Shown: one piece after another, positions 22,641 through 32,100 of the stretch
Layout: each line of letters opens with the position of its first letter
Position numbering within the stretch: the first letter of the stretch is position 1
Assembly (NCBI GenBank): GCA_023433945.1
Contig: JAEYTP010000064.1
Location: 1 to 51,027, forward strand
Direction: 5' to 3'
Source of the DNA: Bacillota bacterium
GTDB lineage: Bacteria > Bacillota > Clostridia > Acetivibrionales > DSM-1351
Length of the DNA: 51,027 nucleotides
The notes under the pieces: generated by a model
The model's database searches: none
What the model was told of the DNA's origin: nothing
The model's input: only the letters and a program-made list of their open reading frames with translations
Program-made: the position numbers and the translations under genes

Positions 22641-25628
22641 ATGAAACAAAAGCCTTTAAATAAGAATATAATATTAGTAATATCACTTATTTGTGCAATA
22701 ATATTTGGAGCTCTAGCAATTACTAATTTTAATGCGTTTACGAAAAATCCGTTTGAGAGAAATACTGCATTTGACAGTCCTGTATTTTCGGCCTCCGATT
22801 TAAATTCAAACAGCTATGTGATAGATAGTAGCATGATGAGAATTATTAAAATCAAGGACAATTCCGCAATTTATACAATTGAGGGAGGGTTAAAGGAACA
22901 GGGCTTTTATTGTGCTCAGGAAATAACAACTGACAGCAGGGGAAACCTTTATGTTTTAGACTATGTTTTAGATGACAAGGGACAATATGTTGAAAAGGAG
23001 AGAATTTTAAAATACTCTGATAATGGCTCCTATATGGGAGAAGTATTCTCTTACATATATAAAGAAGATGAAAGACCGTTAAGAACTGGAAATATTTGTT
23101 CTATCACAATATACGACAGTAGTCTATATTTTTACATGAAGCAGATAGACACTATCCAAATGCATAGTGTTAATATAAATAGCAGGGAAGAAACGCTTAT
23201 ACGAAGCATTGATTTTAAAGATGCTGGAAACCTAGTAATTGATTTTGCCACATCAAAGGATGCACAAAAATCATACTTCACTACCAAAAGAGGTGAGATT
23301 TATAGCAGTGATTCCAATGGTCAAGTGACAAATATTTATTTAGAAGATGACTCTGATTCAAAGACACCCAATTCTATTCCTTGGGAGATAGAAATAGATG
23401 ATAGGGGAACCGTTTATTATACAGATCTTTTGGGCCGCGAAATAAAAACTATAGAGAACGATAAAGTTAGCTCATCAATACTATCTTCAGAATTTATAAA
23501 GAGTAAGGGCTTTGATAATCAGAACGGAATATACTATCGACTTTCGGTGAAAGGTAATGAGGTATATACTGTTTGCAATGAGAACGTAATAGGATATAGT
23601 GACCAAAATATTGTATTTTTCGCAAGTGAAAGCGCACTTCCCTTAAGCGTTTATTTATTTAATATGCTCAACTGGGTATATCTATTGATATTCGTGGCTT
23701 CTATATTCTATATTTGTAGATTTGTGTATATAAGTATATTTAAGAAAAAAATATCTACAGTATTGATGCAGAGTGCATTTGTAACGGTGGTAATTGCAAT
23801 TGTAACTATCATTGTTTCTTCTATGATGTTATCAAGCTTTGAGAGTAGATATGAGACTGAGGTTTTCAATAGAATTGAACATACAATGTACCTCACATCA
23901 AGAAATATTGATGGAGATACTTTGGAGAAAATAAACAAGCCAATTCATTTTATGGATGAAAATTACAAAAAGGTAAGAGAGCAACTGCACAGTTCATTTA
24001 ATGATAATAAAGATGTTTGGAATGAGGGTTTTTACGGCGCATTATATACAGTAGTTGATGATAAGCCTTATGCAATAATGTATTACGACGATAGTAAATG
24101 TCCTTTCTATCCTCTTTATGAGGACGGTTCGGAAGTTGATTATCTAAATTCTTTTAATGAAAACAAAACAATTACGACAAAAAGTAGTGACGTTGAGGGC
24201 GACTGGATGTATGGAATTACGCCGGTATTTAATTCTAAAGGCGAGACAGTAGGCGTTCTTGAAGTGGGCACAGATTTGTTTGGATTCCAAGCAGAAAACA
24301 ATAAGCTAAGAAACAATGTTTTATTGGAAACAGCTACATTATTAGTTGTACTTGTATTTGTAATGATAGAAATCACAATATTGTCAAATATAATACAAAG
24401 ACGTAGAGAACTGCCTAAAGTGTTAGTTAAGGATGGAAAGATTACGAAAAATGACACCTTGCTAATAAGGCCACTATGCTTCTTGATATATGCAGCATGT
24501 TTTGTATCGATGTCATTTACACCTATTCTGATGAAACAACTGTATGAACCTATGTTTGGTCTGTCAGAAAGTATAATCCTCGCTCTTCCTATTTCAGCAG
24601 AGGCGCTGTTCTTAGCGGTCTTTTCTGTAATCGGAGGATATGTGCTTGACAAAGTTGGATGGAAATACACCTTTGTTACAGGTATGTGTATCCTTTTTGC
24701 AGGCCAGCTAGCATCAGGGCTAGCAGATTCAGCAATGTTTTTTATACTAGCAAGAGCTTTGGCCGGATGTGGAATGGGACTCACATTTATATCAATGCAG
24801 AATTATGTAGTGCTTCCTGAAAGTGAAGAGGATAGAAACGAAGGGATAGCAGCATTGAATTCGGGCGGATATGCAGGATTGAATTCAGGATTAATAGTAG
24901 GCGGTATGCTAGCTGGAACAATTGGATTTTCCAAGGTGTATTTTGTTTCAGCAATAATAGTACTGATTTGTGTTTTAATAGCAATAAAGGCTACAAAAAA
25001 TGCAATTGCTCATGGCTCTGAAAACCGTGAAAAGGGTAGCTCTGTTAAATTAATTTTTAAGTTCTTTAAGAGCTATAAAATATGTATGTTCTTTTTAATG
25101 GTTTTACTGCCAGTAATAATATGTACTATGTTTATAGATTATTACTTCCCTCTATTTGCAGAAAGCCAGAATATGTCTACCTCTAGTATCGGCCGCGCTT
25201 TCTTGCTTAATGGACTTAGCATTATTTATTTAGGTCCACTACTTAGCAAATATATACCAAAGTATATAGGCAGTAAGTTGTCAATGTTACTTGCTGGTGC
25301 TATTGTATGTACTGGAATAATTCAGTTTGCAATAATAGGAACAATAACGTCAGCATTGGTTGCAATTTTCCTCATAGGTGTGGGCGAAAGTTTTGGTATA
25401 ACAACGAGAATTAATTATTATTCTTCAACAAATGAGGTTGCTAAACTGGGTCAGGGTAAGGCTTTAGGTTATTATGGACTCATAGAAAATCTAGGGCAGG
25501 TATTGGGACCTATCATATATGGTATAGCTGTAAGCGTAGGAGTAGCAAAGGGTATAAGCTTTATGGGTATGCTTGCCATAGCGCTCATTGGACTATTTCT
25601 AGTTACAACTCTAAGAAGAAAGAAGTAA
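22641..25628 (+). CDS. Sensor-transporter fusion: propeller-like/Cache-like input with C-terminal MFS domain
   Basis: A 995-aa membrane protein. TM1 is at residues ~10-30, then a ~300-residue extracytoplasmic beta-propeller-like region (ITTDSRGNLYVLDYVLD, IEIDDRGTVYYTDLLG), TM2 and TM3 (~338-392), a Cache-like domain (~395-540; VEGDWMYGITPVFNSKGETVGVLEVG) and TM4 (~550-575). The last ~400 residues are a 12-helix major facilitator (GGYVLDKVGWKYTFVTG, LARALAGCGMGLTFISMQNY). The first ~600 residues align in architecture and motifs with the cyclase-like sensor at 15478-18267. ATG 22641 is chosen for SD-like GGTGGTGAT 8 nt upstream; GTG 22626 and ATG 22632 are in-frame alternatives. Possibly a ligand-gated transporter or a transporter-like receptor. 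Confidence 0.85.
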   Translation: MKQKPLNKNIILVISLICAIIFGALAITNFNAFTKNPFERNTAFDSPVFSASDLNSNSYVIDSSMMRIIKIKDNSAIYTIEGGLKEQGFYCAQEITTDSRGNLYVLDYVLDDKGQYVEKERILKYSDNGSYMGEVFSYIYKEDERPLRTGNICSITIYDSSLYFYMKQIDTIQMHSVNINSREETLIRSIDFKDAGNLVIDFATSKDAQKSYFTTKRGEIYSSDSNGQVTNIYLEDDSDSKTPNSIPWEIEIDDRGTVYYTDLLGREIKTIENDKVSSSILSSEFIKSKGFDNQNGIYYRLSVKGNEVYTVCNENVIGYSDQNIVFFASESALPLSVYLFNMLNWVYLLIFVASIFYICRFVYISIFKKKISTVLMQSAFVTVVIAIVTIIVSSMMLSSFESRYETEVFNRIEHTMYLTSRNIDGDTLEKINKPIHFMDENYKKVREQLHSSFNDNKDVWNEGFYGALYTVVDDKPYAIMYYDDSKCPFYPLYEDGSEVDYLNSFNENKTITTKSSDVEGDWMYGITPVFNSKGETVGVLEVGTDLFGFQAENNKLRNNVLLETATLLVVLVFVMIEITILSNIIQRRRELPKVLVKDGKITKNDTLLIRPLCFLIYAACFVSMSFTPILMKQLYEPMFGLSESIILALPISAEALFLAVFSVIGGYVLDKVGWKYTFVTGMCILFAGQLASGLADSAMFFILARALAGCGMGLTFISMQNYVVLPESEEDRNEGIAALNSGGYAGLNSGLIVGGMLAGTIGFSKVYFVSAIIVLICVLIAIKATKNAIAHGSENREKGSSVKLIFKFFKSYKICMFFLMVLLPVIICTMFIDYYFPLFAESQNMSTSSIGRAFLLNGLSIIYLGPLLSKYIPKYIGSKLSMLLAGAIVCTGIIQFAIIGTITSALVAIFLIGVGESFGITTRINYYSSTNEVAKLGQGKALGYYGLIENLGQVLGPIIYGIAVSVGVAKGISFMGMLAIALIGLFLVTTLRRKK

Positions 25629-25675
25629 CAGCTGTTCCCATTAATCAAATTATTCAACAATTCATCTTAAATTTG

Positions 25676-25712
25676 ATGTGCTTTATCCTAAAAAGGTGGG
25701 CACATTTTTTTT
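25676..25712 (+). terminator. Terminator of the LytTR-GNAT-MFS operon
   Basis: ATGTGC (25676-25681) pairs with GCACAT (25700-25705), with possible inner TCC/GG pairing, followed by TTTTTTTT. It separates the regulatory operon from the CIS structural operon. Confidence 0.75.
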
Positions 25713-25725
25713 ATACTTATATAAT
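25697..25725 (+). promoter_or_regulatory. Promoter of the CIS structural operon, overlapping the upstream terminator
   Basis: A perfect TATAAT lies at 25720-25725. A 4/6 match to the -35 consensus (TGGGCA, 25697-25702) lies 17 nt upstream, inside the 3' arm of the terminator stem. The start would be near 25732, leaving a ~55-nt leader to the sheath ATG. Confidence 0.6.
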
Positions 25726-25740
25726 TTAAGAAAAACAATT

Positions 25741-25786
25741 AGAGAGGGGGCACTGGTTTCAAGATAGTGCTTGAAACTGGGATGAT
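25741..25786 (+). promoter_or_regulatory. Split ribosome binding site with intervening hairpin before the sheath gene
   Basis: The only strong SD (AGAGAGGGGG, 25741-25750) is 36 nt from ATG 25787, too far for normal initiation. Between them lies an exact 8-bp inverted repeat, GTTTCAAG (25756-25763) and CTTGAAAC (25770-25777), extendable by G-U pairs to 25755/25778. Folding it would shorten the effective SD-to-ATG distance to about 12 nt. No upstream in-frame start exists because TGA lies at 25772. Confidence 0.6.
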
Positions 25787-27535
25787 ATGGCTGAATACCT
25801 ATCACCGGGAGTATATGTTGAAGAATTTGATCAAGGCGGTAGACCAATAGAGGGCGTTAGTACCAGCACTGCTGGATTTGTTGGAATGACTGAGAGAGGT
25901 CAGATTTTTGGAGCACCAGAATTAGTTACAAGCTTTGCAGACTTTAAGAGAAAGTTTGGAGGCTATTTGTCAAAGGCAGAATATGGGGAATACTCATTCT
26001 TGCCAATCTGTGTAGAGCAGTTTTTTCTAAATGGAGGCGCAAGATGCTTTGTTATGAGAGTAGCACCTGTAGATGCTAAGCTTGCTACAAATAAAGGAGC
26101 AGATAAGAAGCCTACTAATTGTATTGCAGTAAGTGCAAAGAACCCTGGAGCGTGGGGAAATGATATTAGAGTAGTTGTAACAGAAACATCAAAGGCAAAG
26201 ACACAGATACTAGGCCTCAACGAAGACGCACTATCTGGCAATAGATATATTGTTAAGAATACTGCTGGATTTTTTGAGGGAGATATTATATGCTTCACAG
26301 ACGGTAACGTAAATGTACTAAACAAAATAAAGAAGGTTCAAGATAATTTCATTCAATTTGAAAATGAGTTTGATGTTGAAGTTATCGATCAAAAACTATT
26401 GCCAACAAAGGTTATTACAACATGCGAAGTTAACATTACAGTCACATATAATAATATCGTTGAAGAATACACAAACGTATCCTTTAATCCTCTAGCAGCA
26501 AGTTATATTTCAAAGAAGCTTTCAAAGTCTGAGCTAATTACAGCTGATTATGTTGGTGATAAAACAAGCGAAATAGTGAAACCTTTTGATCAGGTTGCAG
26601 CAAGTGTTCCTGGAGTTGATAAGGTTGTAATCACATTGACTGGCGGTTCAAATGGTAATGTTCTTAAAGCGGATGCATCTGTATTTATAGGTGCTGATAA
26701 TGGCCCAGGTTCAAGAAGTGGTATCCAAGCTTTCCTTGAAAACTCACAAGTAAGCGTTATGGCAGTTCCAGGTGTAACTGATCCTAATGTTCAGTTAACA
26801 TTGGTTGCTCATTGTGAAAATCTTGCAAGTCGTTTCGCAATCCTAGATATACCTGTTGATAAGAAAAAAGTTGATGATGTAGCTTCTCATAGATCTATAG
26901 TGGACAGCAACTATGCTGCATTCTATCATCCGTGGATAGAAGTATTTGATCCATGTGATAAAAAGAGCACTTTTATTCCACCTTCAGCATCAATGGCAGG
27001 AATATTTGCTCGCTCAGATAATGAGAGAGGAGTTCAGAAGGCTCCAGCTAATGAGGTAGTACGTGGTGCTACTGGCTTAAGTTGTATGTACAATAAGGGT
27101 GAGCAGGATATACTGAATCCTCAGGGCGTAAATCTGATTAGAGTGTTCCCGGGACAGGGAATTAGGGTTTGGGGTGCAAGAACATGTTCATCTGAATCTA
27201 ATTGGAAATACATAAACGTTAGAAGACTGTTCATTTATATTGAAGAGTCCATTAAGGCTAATACAAATTGGGCAGTATTCGAACCAAACAATGAAATGCT
27301 ATGGTCTAGAGTTAAGCGTTCAATAGACGTTTTCCTTGAAAACATGTGGAGAGACGGAGCATTGGCGGGTACTACTTCTGATGAAGCGTTCTTTGTAGAT
27401 ATTGGAAGAAATACTATGACACAGGATGATATTGACAATGGAAGACTTGTTTGTGTAATAGGCGTTGCTCCAGTAAAACCTGCTGAATTCGTTATCTTTA
27501 GAATTACTCAAAAGGTAAATGAAAATCAAGGATAG
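25787..27535 (+). CDS. Contractile tail sheath protein
   Basis: A 582-aa sheath protomer that contracts to drive the inner tube. Hallmarks are N-terminal LSPGVYVEEFDQGGRPIEGV, STAGFVGMTERG, and the conserved C-terminal domain: GIRVWGARTCSSESNWKYINVRRLFIYIEESI, then WAVFEPNNEMLWSRVKRSIDVFLENMWRDGALAG. Its length suits an eCIS/Pvc-type sheath with an insertion domain around residues 130-330. Only one sheath gene is present, whereas Afp and PVC have several. It is the first gene of the structural operon and has an unusual split ribosome binding site. It is followed 35 nt later by the tube gene with a normal SD. Confidence 0.95.
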   Translation: MAEYLSPGVYVEEFDQGGRPIEGVSTSTAGFVGMTERGQIFGAPELVTSFADFKRKFGGYLSKAEYGEYSFLPICVEQFFLNGGARCFVMRVAPVDAKLATNKGADKKPTNCIAVSAKNPGAWGNDIRVVVTETSKAKTQILGLNEDALSGNRYIVKNTAGFFEGDIICFTDGNVNVLNKIKKVQDNFIQFENEFDVEVIDQKLLPTKVITTCEVNITVTYNNIVEEYTNVSFNPLAASYISKKLSKSELITADYVGDKTSEIVKPFDQVAASVPGVDKVVITLTGGSNGNVLKADASVFIGADNGPGSRSGIQAFLENSQVSVMAVPGVTDPNVQLTLVAHCENLASRFAILDIPVDKKKVDDVASHRSIVDSNYAAFYHPWIEVFDPCDKKSTFIPPSASMAGIFARSDNERGVQKAPANEVVRGATGLSCMYNKGEQDILNPQGVNLIRVFPGQGIRVWGARTCSSESNWKYINVRRLFIYIEESIKANTNWAVFEPNNEMLWSRVKRSIDVFLENMWRDGALAGTTSDEAFFVDIGRNTMTQDDIDNGRLVCVIGVAPVKPAEFVIFRITQKVNENQG

Positions 27536-27570
27536 TATAGTAACATAAAATTTGAAAGGAGAATTTTAAA

Positions 27571-27996
27571 ATGGCATATCCATATAAAAAGTATAGATTC
27601 CGTCTTGAAATGGACGGCATTGACCAAGCGGGCTTTTCAGAAGTTAGCGGATTTGATGCTAATGTAGACATAATAGAATATAGAGAAGGCGATTCACCAG
27701 TTACTACTGCAATGAAAATGCCTGGACTCACAAAGTACGGAAACATTACATTGAAGTGGGGCGTTACTGATTCTATTACATTGTACGAATGGATTCAAGG
27801 AATTACAGAAGGTACAATTGAGAGAAAGACAGTTACCATTACTGTACTAGATGATCTTGGAGATGCAAAGGCATCATGGCAGTTAATAAATGCTTGGCCT
27901 ACAAAGTACACTGCTCCTGACTTTAATGCTACTGCATCAGAAGTTGCATTAGAAAGTCTTGAACTTGCTCATGAGGGAATGACACGTACTGCATAA
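27571..27996 (+). CDS. Inner tube protein (T4 gp19/Pvc1-like)
   Basis: A 141-aa protein that stacks as hexamers to form the rigid inner tube. Family motifs include YPYKKYRFRLEMDGIDQAGFSEVSG at the N-terminus, IEYREGD, MPGLTKYGNITLKWGVTDS and C-terminal ASEVALESLELAHEGMTR. The ATG follows AAAGGAG. A strong 15-16-bp hairpin lies 9 nt after its stop and probably limits read-through into the low-copy genes downstream, as expected for the most abundant particle proteins. Confidence 0.95.
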   Translation: MAYPYKKYRFRLEMDGIDQAGFSEVSGFDANVDIIEYREGDSPVTTAMKMPGLTKYGNITLKWGVTDSITLYEWIQGITEGTIERKTVTITVLDDLGDAKASWQLINAWPTKYTAPDFNATASEVALESLELAHEGMTRTA

Positions 27997-28004
27997 AGAT
28001 TTTT

Positions 28005-28038
28005 ACAGCTATCCAATTCTTCAGAATTGGATAGCTGT
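28005..28038 (+). terminator. Perfect hairpin after the tube gene, likely transcription attenuator
   Basis: ACAGCTATCCAATTCT (28005-28020) and its exact complement at 28023-28038 form a 15-bp stem with a TTCA loop. Only a weak U-rich stretch follows, suggesting partial termination or 3' protection of sheath-tube mRNA, not a full stop. Confidence 0.75.
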
Positions 28039-28108
28039 ATATTAATTTTAAAAGACAAAATATATTATGTAGCATATATTCTATGGAGAAATGGAAGGTA
28101 CTTGAATT

Positions 28109-28471
28109 ATGGCATTTGAAACAGAATTTTCTTTTGAATTACCAAAAGGATATGTAGACGAAGCAGGAACTTTGCATAGACATGGGATTATGAGGCTAGC
28201 AACTGCGGCCGATGAAATATTACCTATGAGAGACCCAAGGGTTCAGCAAAATCCAGGCTATTTAACGATAATACTTTTATCTAGGGTTATAACTAAGCTA
28301 GGTGATTTGAGGGCGATAGATACAAAAACTATCGAAAAGTTATTTACAGCAGACTTAGCATTCTTACAGGATATGTACCAAAGAATAAATCAGGTGGAGG
28401 CACCGTCCCAAAGTGTGGTGTGCTCAAAGTGTGGGCATGGTTTTGAGGTGCCAATAAATTTTACGAATTAG
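28109..28471 (+). CDS. Phage-tail assembly protein, upstream frame of a probable -1 frameshift pair
   Basis: A 120-aa protein of the small tail-assembly family found after the tube gene in many eCIS loci (FELPKGYVDEAGTLHRHGIMRLATAADEILPMRDPRVQQNPGYLTIILLSRVI). It ends with a single CxxC (VCSKCGHGFEV). By position and size it resembles the tail assembly chaperones that bind the tape-measure protein in phages. GGAAGG lies 10 nt before the ATG. At codons 116-118 the sequence A AAT TTT (28456-28462) is a canonical -1 slippery heptamer in the correct phase, three codons before the TAG stop. The -1 frame is open for 64 further codons and encodes a second conserved-looking domain. Confidence 0.88.
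   Translation: MAFETEFSFELPKGYVDEAGTLHRHGIMRLATAADEILPMRDPRVQQNPGYLTIILLSRVITKLGDLRAIDTKTIEKLFTADLAFLQDMYQRINQVEAPSQSVVCSKCGHGFEVPINFTN
28456..28462 (+). promoter_or_regulatory. Candidate -1 ribosomal frameshift site (A AAT TTT)
   Basis: The heptamer is phased X-XXY-YYZ in the upstream reading frame. An SD-like GAGGTG (28445-28450) ends 5 nt upstream, and the zero-frame stop follows 6 nt downstream. I see no strong downstream stem-loop. Confidence 0.7.
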
Positions 28472-28656
28472 GCATTAAAGTACATCCCAAAGAACAGCTA
28501 TACAAGGAGATGGCTTTTATTGCCTACTATTTTCATTGGTCTAATGAGGAAGTGTTAAATATGTCCCATAGGGATAGGAAACATTGGTGCGAAGAAATTT
28601 CTACCATCAATAAGCAGTTGAGTAATGCACCAAAAAATATTTTTGAAGGCTTTTAA
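28462..28656 (+). CDS. Downstream -1 frame (DUF6760-like), probably made only as a fusion
   Basis: The -1 frame is open from 28447 (stop TGA at 28444) to TAA at 28654-28656. Read after slippage it gives YELGIKVHPKEQLYKEM and continues AFIAYYFHWSNEEVLNMSHRDRKHW, close to the small helical proteins (LYEEVAFIAYHFHW-type) that I recall after tail-assembly genes in other eCIS loci. The first start codon in this frame is ATG 28510, which would cut off the conserved-looking beginning. The AAGGAG directly abuts that ATG, so independent initiation is poor. The predicted fusion from 28109 is about 182 aa. The arrangement mirrors lambda G/GT and P2 E/E'. Confidence 0.8.
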   Translation, partial: YELGIKVHPKEQLYKEMAFIAYYFHWSNEEVLNMSHRDRKHWCEEISTINKQLSNAPKNIFEGF

Positions 28657-28679
28657 TAAGTTAAGTAGGGGTGGAATGA

Positions 28680-29129
28680 ATGGGTGGAAGACCAGTCAGC
28701 TCGAATAGGTTTTCTGTAACAATAGGACCAATTACAATGAGCTTTTCAAAAATTAAAAATATATCTAAACAGATTCAATATGATGTGCTTAAAGAAGGTG
28801 GAGTCAATGACTATGTTCATATTATGCAAAAAGCATATTCTCAACCGCATAAGCTTGTGTTAGAAAGAGGTTTGGGCGATTCAAGCATTATGTCAATGCT
28901 TGTGCCTGCGCTTGTTGGTAAAAAGCTTCCTTTCCCAGGAACTATCAACATAAAGAATAGCAAGGGAGATAATGTGGCAACTTACACCTTTGATAGCCCA
29001 ATTATTGTAAAATGGCAACTGGGAGAACTAAATGCTTTGGATAACAAGGTTTTAATTGAAAGCATGGAAATAGTTCACAATGGAATTTCGGCAAATATAA
29101 TAGGAAACTTACTTGGGATGATATTCTAA
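28680..29129 (+). CDS. Second tube-like protein (gp19 superfamily; tube initiator candidate)
   Basis: A 149-aa paralogue of the tube family. It shares the fold pattern SSNRFSVTIGPITMSFSKIKNISKQIQYDVLKEGG, then HKLVLERGL, and C-terminal NALDNKVLIESMEIVHNGIS, which parallels ALESLELAHEGM in the main tube protein. It diverges enough to be a specialised first-ring protein joining the hub to the tube, like Pvc5/Afp5 or T4 gp54-type roles. AGGGGTGG lies ~8 nt upstream of ATG 28680. It follows the frameshift pair by 23 nt. Confidence 0.85.
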   Translation: MGGRPVSSNRFSVTIGPITMSFSKIKNISKQIQYDVLKEGGVNDYVHIMQKAYSQPHKLVLERGLGDSSIMSMLVPALVGKKLPFPGTINIKNSKGDNVATYTFDSPIIVKWQLGELNALDNKVLIESMEIVHNGISANIIGNLLGMIF

Positions 29130-29154
29130 GTTTTTTTAGGACAAAATATATGGG

Positions 29155-32100
29155 ATGGATAGTATTATGCTTTTAACCTTTGATATAAAAACTATAAATA
29201 AAAATATAGGCATAATAGACTTTGGTTTGAGTGCTAGACTTCTTTCAAAATATGGATATGACATAAGCCAATTCTGGGATATGGCAGAACTTGCATACTT
29301 GCAGCAGCAAGCTGAGAGTGGGAAGTTGGACAATAAGGCTGAAGATAATTATACAGTTAACTATAATAATAACATTTCGTATAACCTAAATATACTGCTG
29401 AAAATTCTCTTGTCAGGCTCAAAGGATGGAAGCAGTTTGATTAGAATGATAAACACAAGCTGTGCCCCTATAAGTATAATAAATAGAAACTATAGTAGTA
29501 GTTTGGCATTAGAGCACAAAAATGAGCATTATACAGATATAAATAATCAAATTGTAAGTTCCAAAGTGAATAATAATAGCTTGGCATTAGAGCACAAAAC
29601 AGAGAATTATACAGACCAAAATTATCAAAGCAAAAGTTCAAAAGTGAATAATAGTAGCTTGGTATTTAAGCATATAACGGAGAATTTTTTAAACAGAAGT
29701 AATAAAAGCTCAAGTTTTGTAGTGAATAATAGTAGTTTGGCATTAGAGCACAAAACAGATAATTATATATTGAGAAATTACGCCCGCAATTTTAAATCTA
29801 CAAAAAGTAATGCTACGATGTTGGAGGATAGCCTTGTAAGAGGCAATGCTGCACTAATATTAAAAAATACTGCCAACACAAATAATGCCAACATAAACAT
29901 TGCCAATAGTTTGCATGTGGATAATGGAGATTTAATACAGCTTGAAAATAAGAAGATTGATGCTAGCTCAAGTAGAAGCATTATAAATATAGTAAAGAGA
30001 AACATTTGGAATATAAGTAAAGACGCTTTTATTTCAAATAGCTCTGAGATAATAATGCTAAAAAATGTTTTAGAAAACAATGGCTCAATAATATCCAAAA
30101 ACGCAGTTTCAACGCAGGAACATATGAATCAAATAGAATACAAGGATGAGGCTAATATAGTGGAGCAGTATCTAAAGAATAGCTCTATTAGTCAGACATT
30201 TCTATCTGGTAGTGTTTTAAACAGTATAAATAAGGTTTATTCCATGATGAAGGATAACTATATTAATACTAAATATATTTTACATACAGCTGCAATTAAT
30301 CAATTGCTAGAAACCTACAATAGAAATGCTAATAAAACTGCTTTTAAAACTGCTTTTAACAATGCTGATATAGCTGCTAATAAAACTGCTTTTTACAATG
30401 CTGATATAGCTGCTAATAAAACTGCCTTTAACAATGCTGATATAGCTGATAATAAAACTGTTATTAAATATGCTGATACAGCTGCTAATAAAACTGTTAT
30501 TAAATATGCTGATATAGCAGCTGATAGAGCTGCTTTAAAATATGCTGATAAAGCTGCTGAAAAAAGTGCTGTTATAGCTGCTAATAGAACTACTCTTAGC
30601 AATGCTGATATAGCTGCTGAAAAAAGTGTTGTTATAGCTGCTAATAGAACTACTCTTAGCAATGCTGCTATAGCAGCTGATAGAACTGCTTTTAAAAATG
30701 TTGATAAAGCTGACAAGACTGCTATTAAAACGGTTATTAAAGCTGCTGATATTACTGCCTATGCTGAAGAAAGCCTGCTAGGTAGTAATGCCACTAATTC
30801 TATTCCAGAATTGGAATACATGGTTAATAACATAGGTGAAGAAAACACTGCTGCAATTGTAGAACAACAGATTAGAAAGAACACATTTGCAAAAAAAGTA
30901 TCTATGAATACTATTAACCATAAATTAATACTAGAAAATTCTTTAAGAAGTAATTTATACAAGCTAACGAATAAATTATTTAGCCAGTACTTTGAAAATG
31001 CGATATTGACTGTAGATAAATTTAAGGAAATTGAAACCCATACAAAAGAACACGACTTTAAGCTTCTACGCCATAATTCATTTGAACGAGTAGATACTAA
31101 TACAAATGAAATACAAAAACTCATAGAGAGAAGTTCCAATAATACCATAATAAATAGTATTTCAAGTAACATTGTCATTGACAAAAATTATATGAGTCTA
31201 TTAAAGATGGTAGATAAAAATAGTTTTAAAGAAGAAAGTATACATAATTATAAGTTTGGTAAAGCGATAGATGTTGAAAGTATGAATGTTCTTTCAATAA
31301 AGAAAGAAAATGTGAGAACAAATATTTTAAGTAGTATTTTCAATAGAAAAAATAAAGTAGAAAACAAAGTACTTAACGAGCTACATATGCTATACCGTGA
31401 AACATCTTTTGAACATATGCAGACTACTCAAAACATCGTAAAGCAGATGATTACAGCTCAAAAAGCTATAAATAAATATGAGAGCGATGTAAATCGGTAT
31501 GTTGAAATTCACAAGGAAATTAAAAACATCGAAGATGTTGTAAATAACACAAGTAGCAGCATAGAGCTACTAAAGAAAACTAACAATATACCGCTAGCTA
31601 ATGTCAACAAGAGCATACAAACAGAAGAAAAAGGTATTGTCTCAGCAATCGAAGAACAGCTTATAGCTTTAAATAGAAGAATTGTGCATAGAAAAATTGA
31701 TAATCAAGCTAGCATACAGCAAGAGAGTATATCAGATACATTGGCAAGGACACAGTTAAAGCTACTAAAGAGTTATAAGAATATTTTGAACAGCAGATTA
31801 TTGACACAAAGCATTACAGGTAAAAAAGAAATGCTTCAATTACTTACAAATGAGGAACAGAGCTTTAGAACAAATAAGAATATTGAATACTTGGAAGATA
31901 ATGAAACTGAGATGGTGTTTAAGGATACTACAGTTGAAGACATTAAAGAGGCTCAAAAGCATGACGCTTCTAAATCAGGAATAGAATTTGAGACAGAGCC
32001 AACACCAACAAGTTTTAATGTAATAAATGAAAATATGGAAGAGCGCATTAGTACTAGTGTAGACAAACCTGAATTGGAAGCTGTTAACATTACAAAGATA

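Noticed and set aside
28510..28656. Independent 48-aa gene starting at ATG 28510
   Set aside because: SD directly abuts the ATG and the conserved-looking N-terminal part would be lost; the frameshift model explains the overlap better.
30393..30716. Minus-strand Ala/Leu/Val-rich 107-codon ORF
   Set aside because: Produced by the 36-bp repeats of the opposite coding strand; no ribosome binding site.
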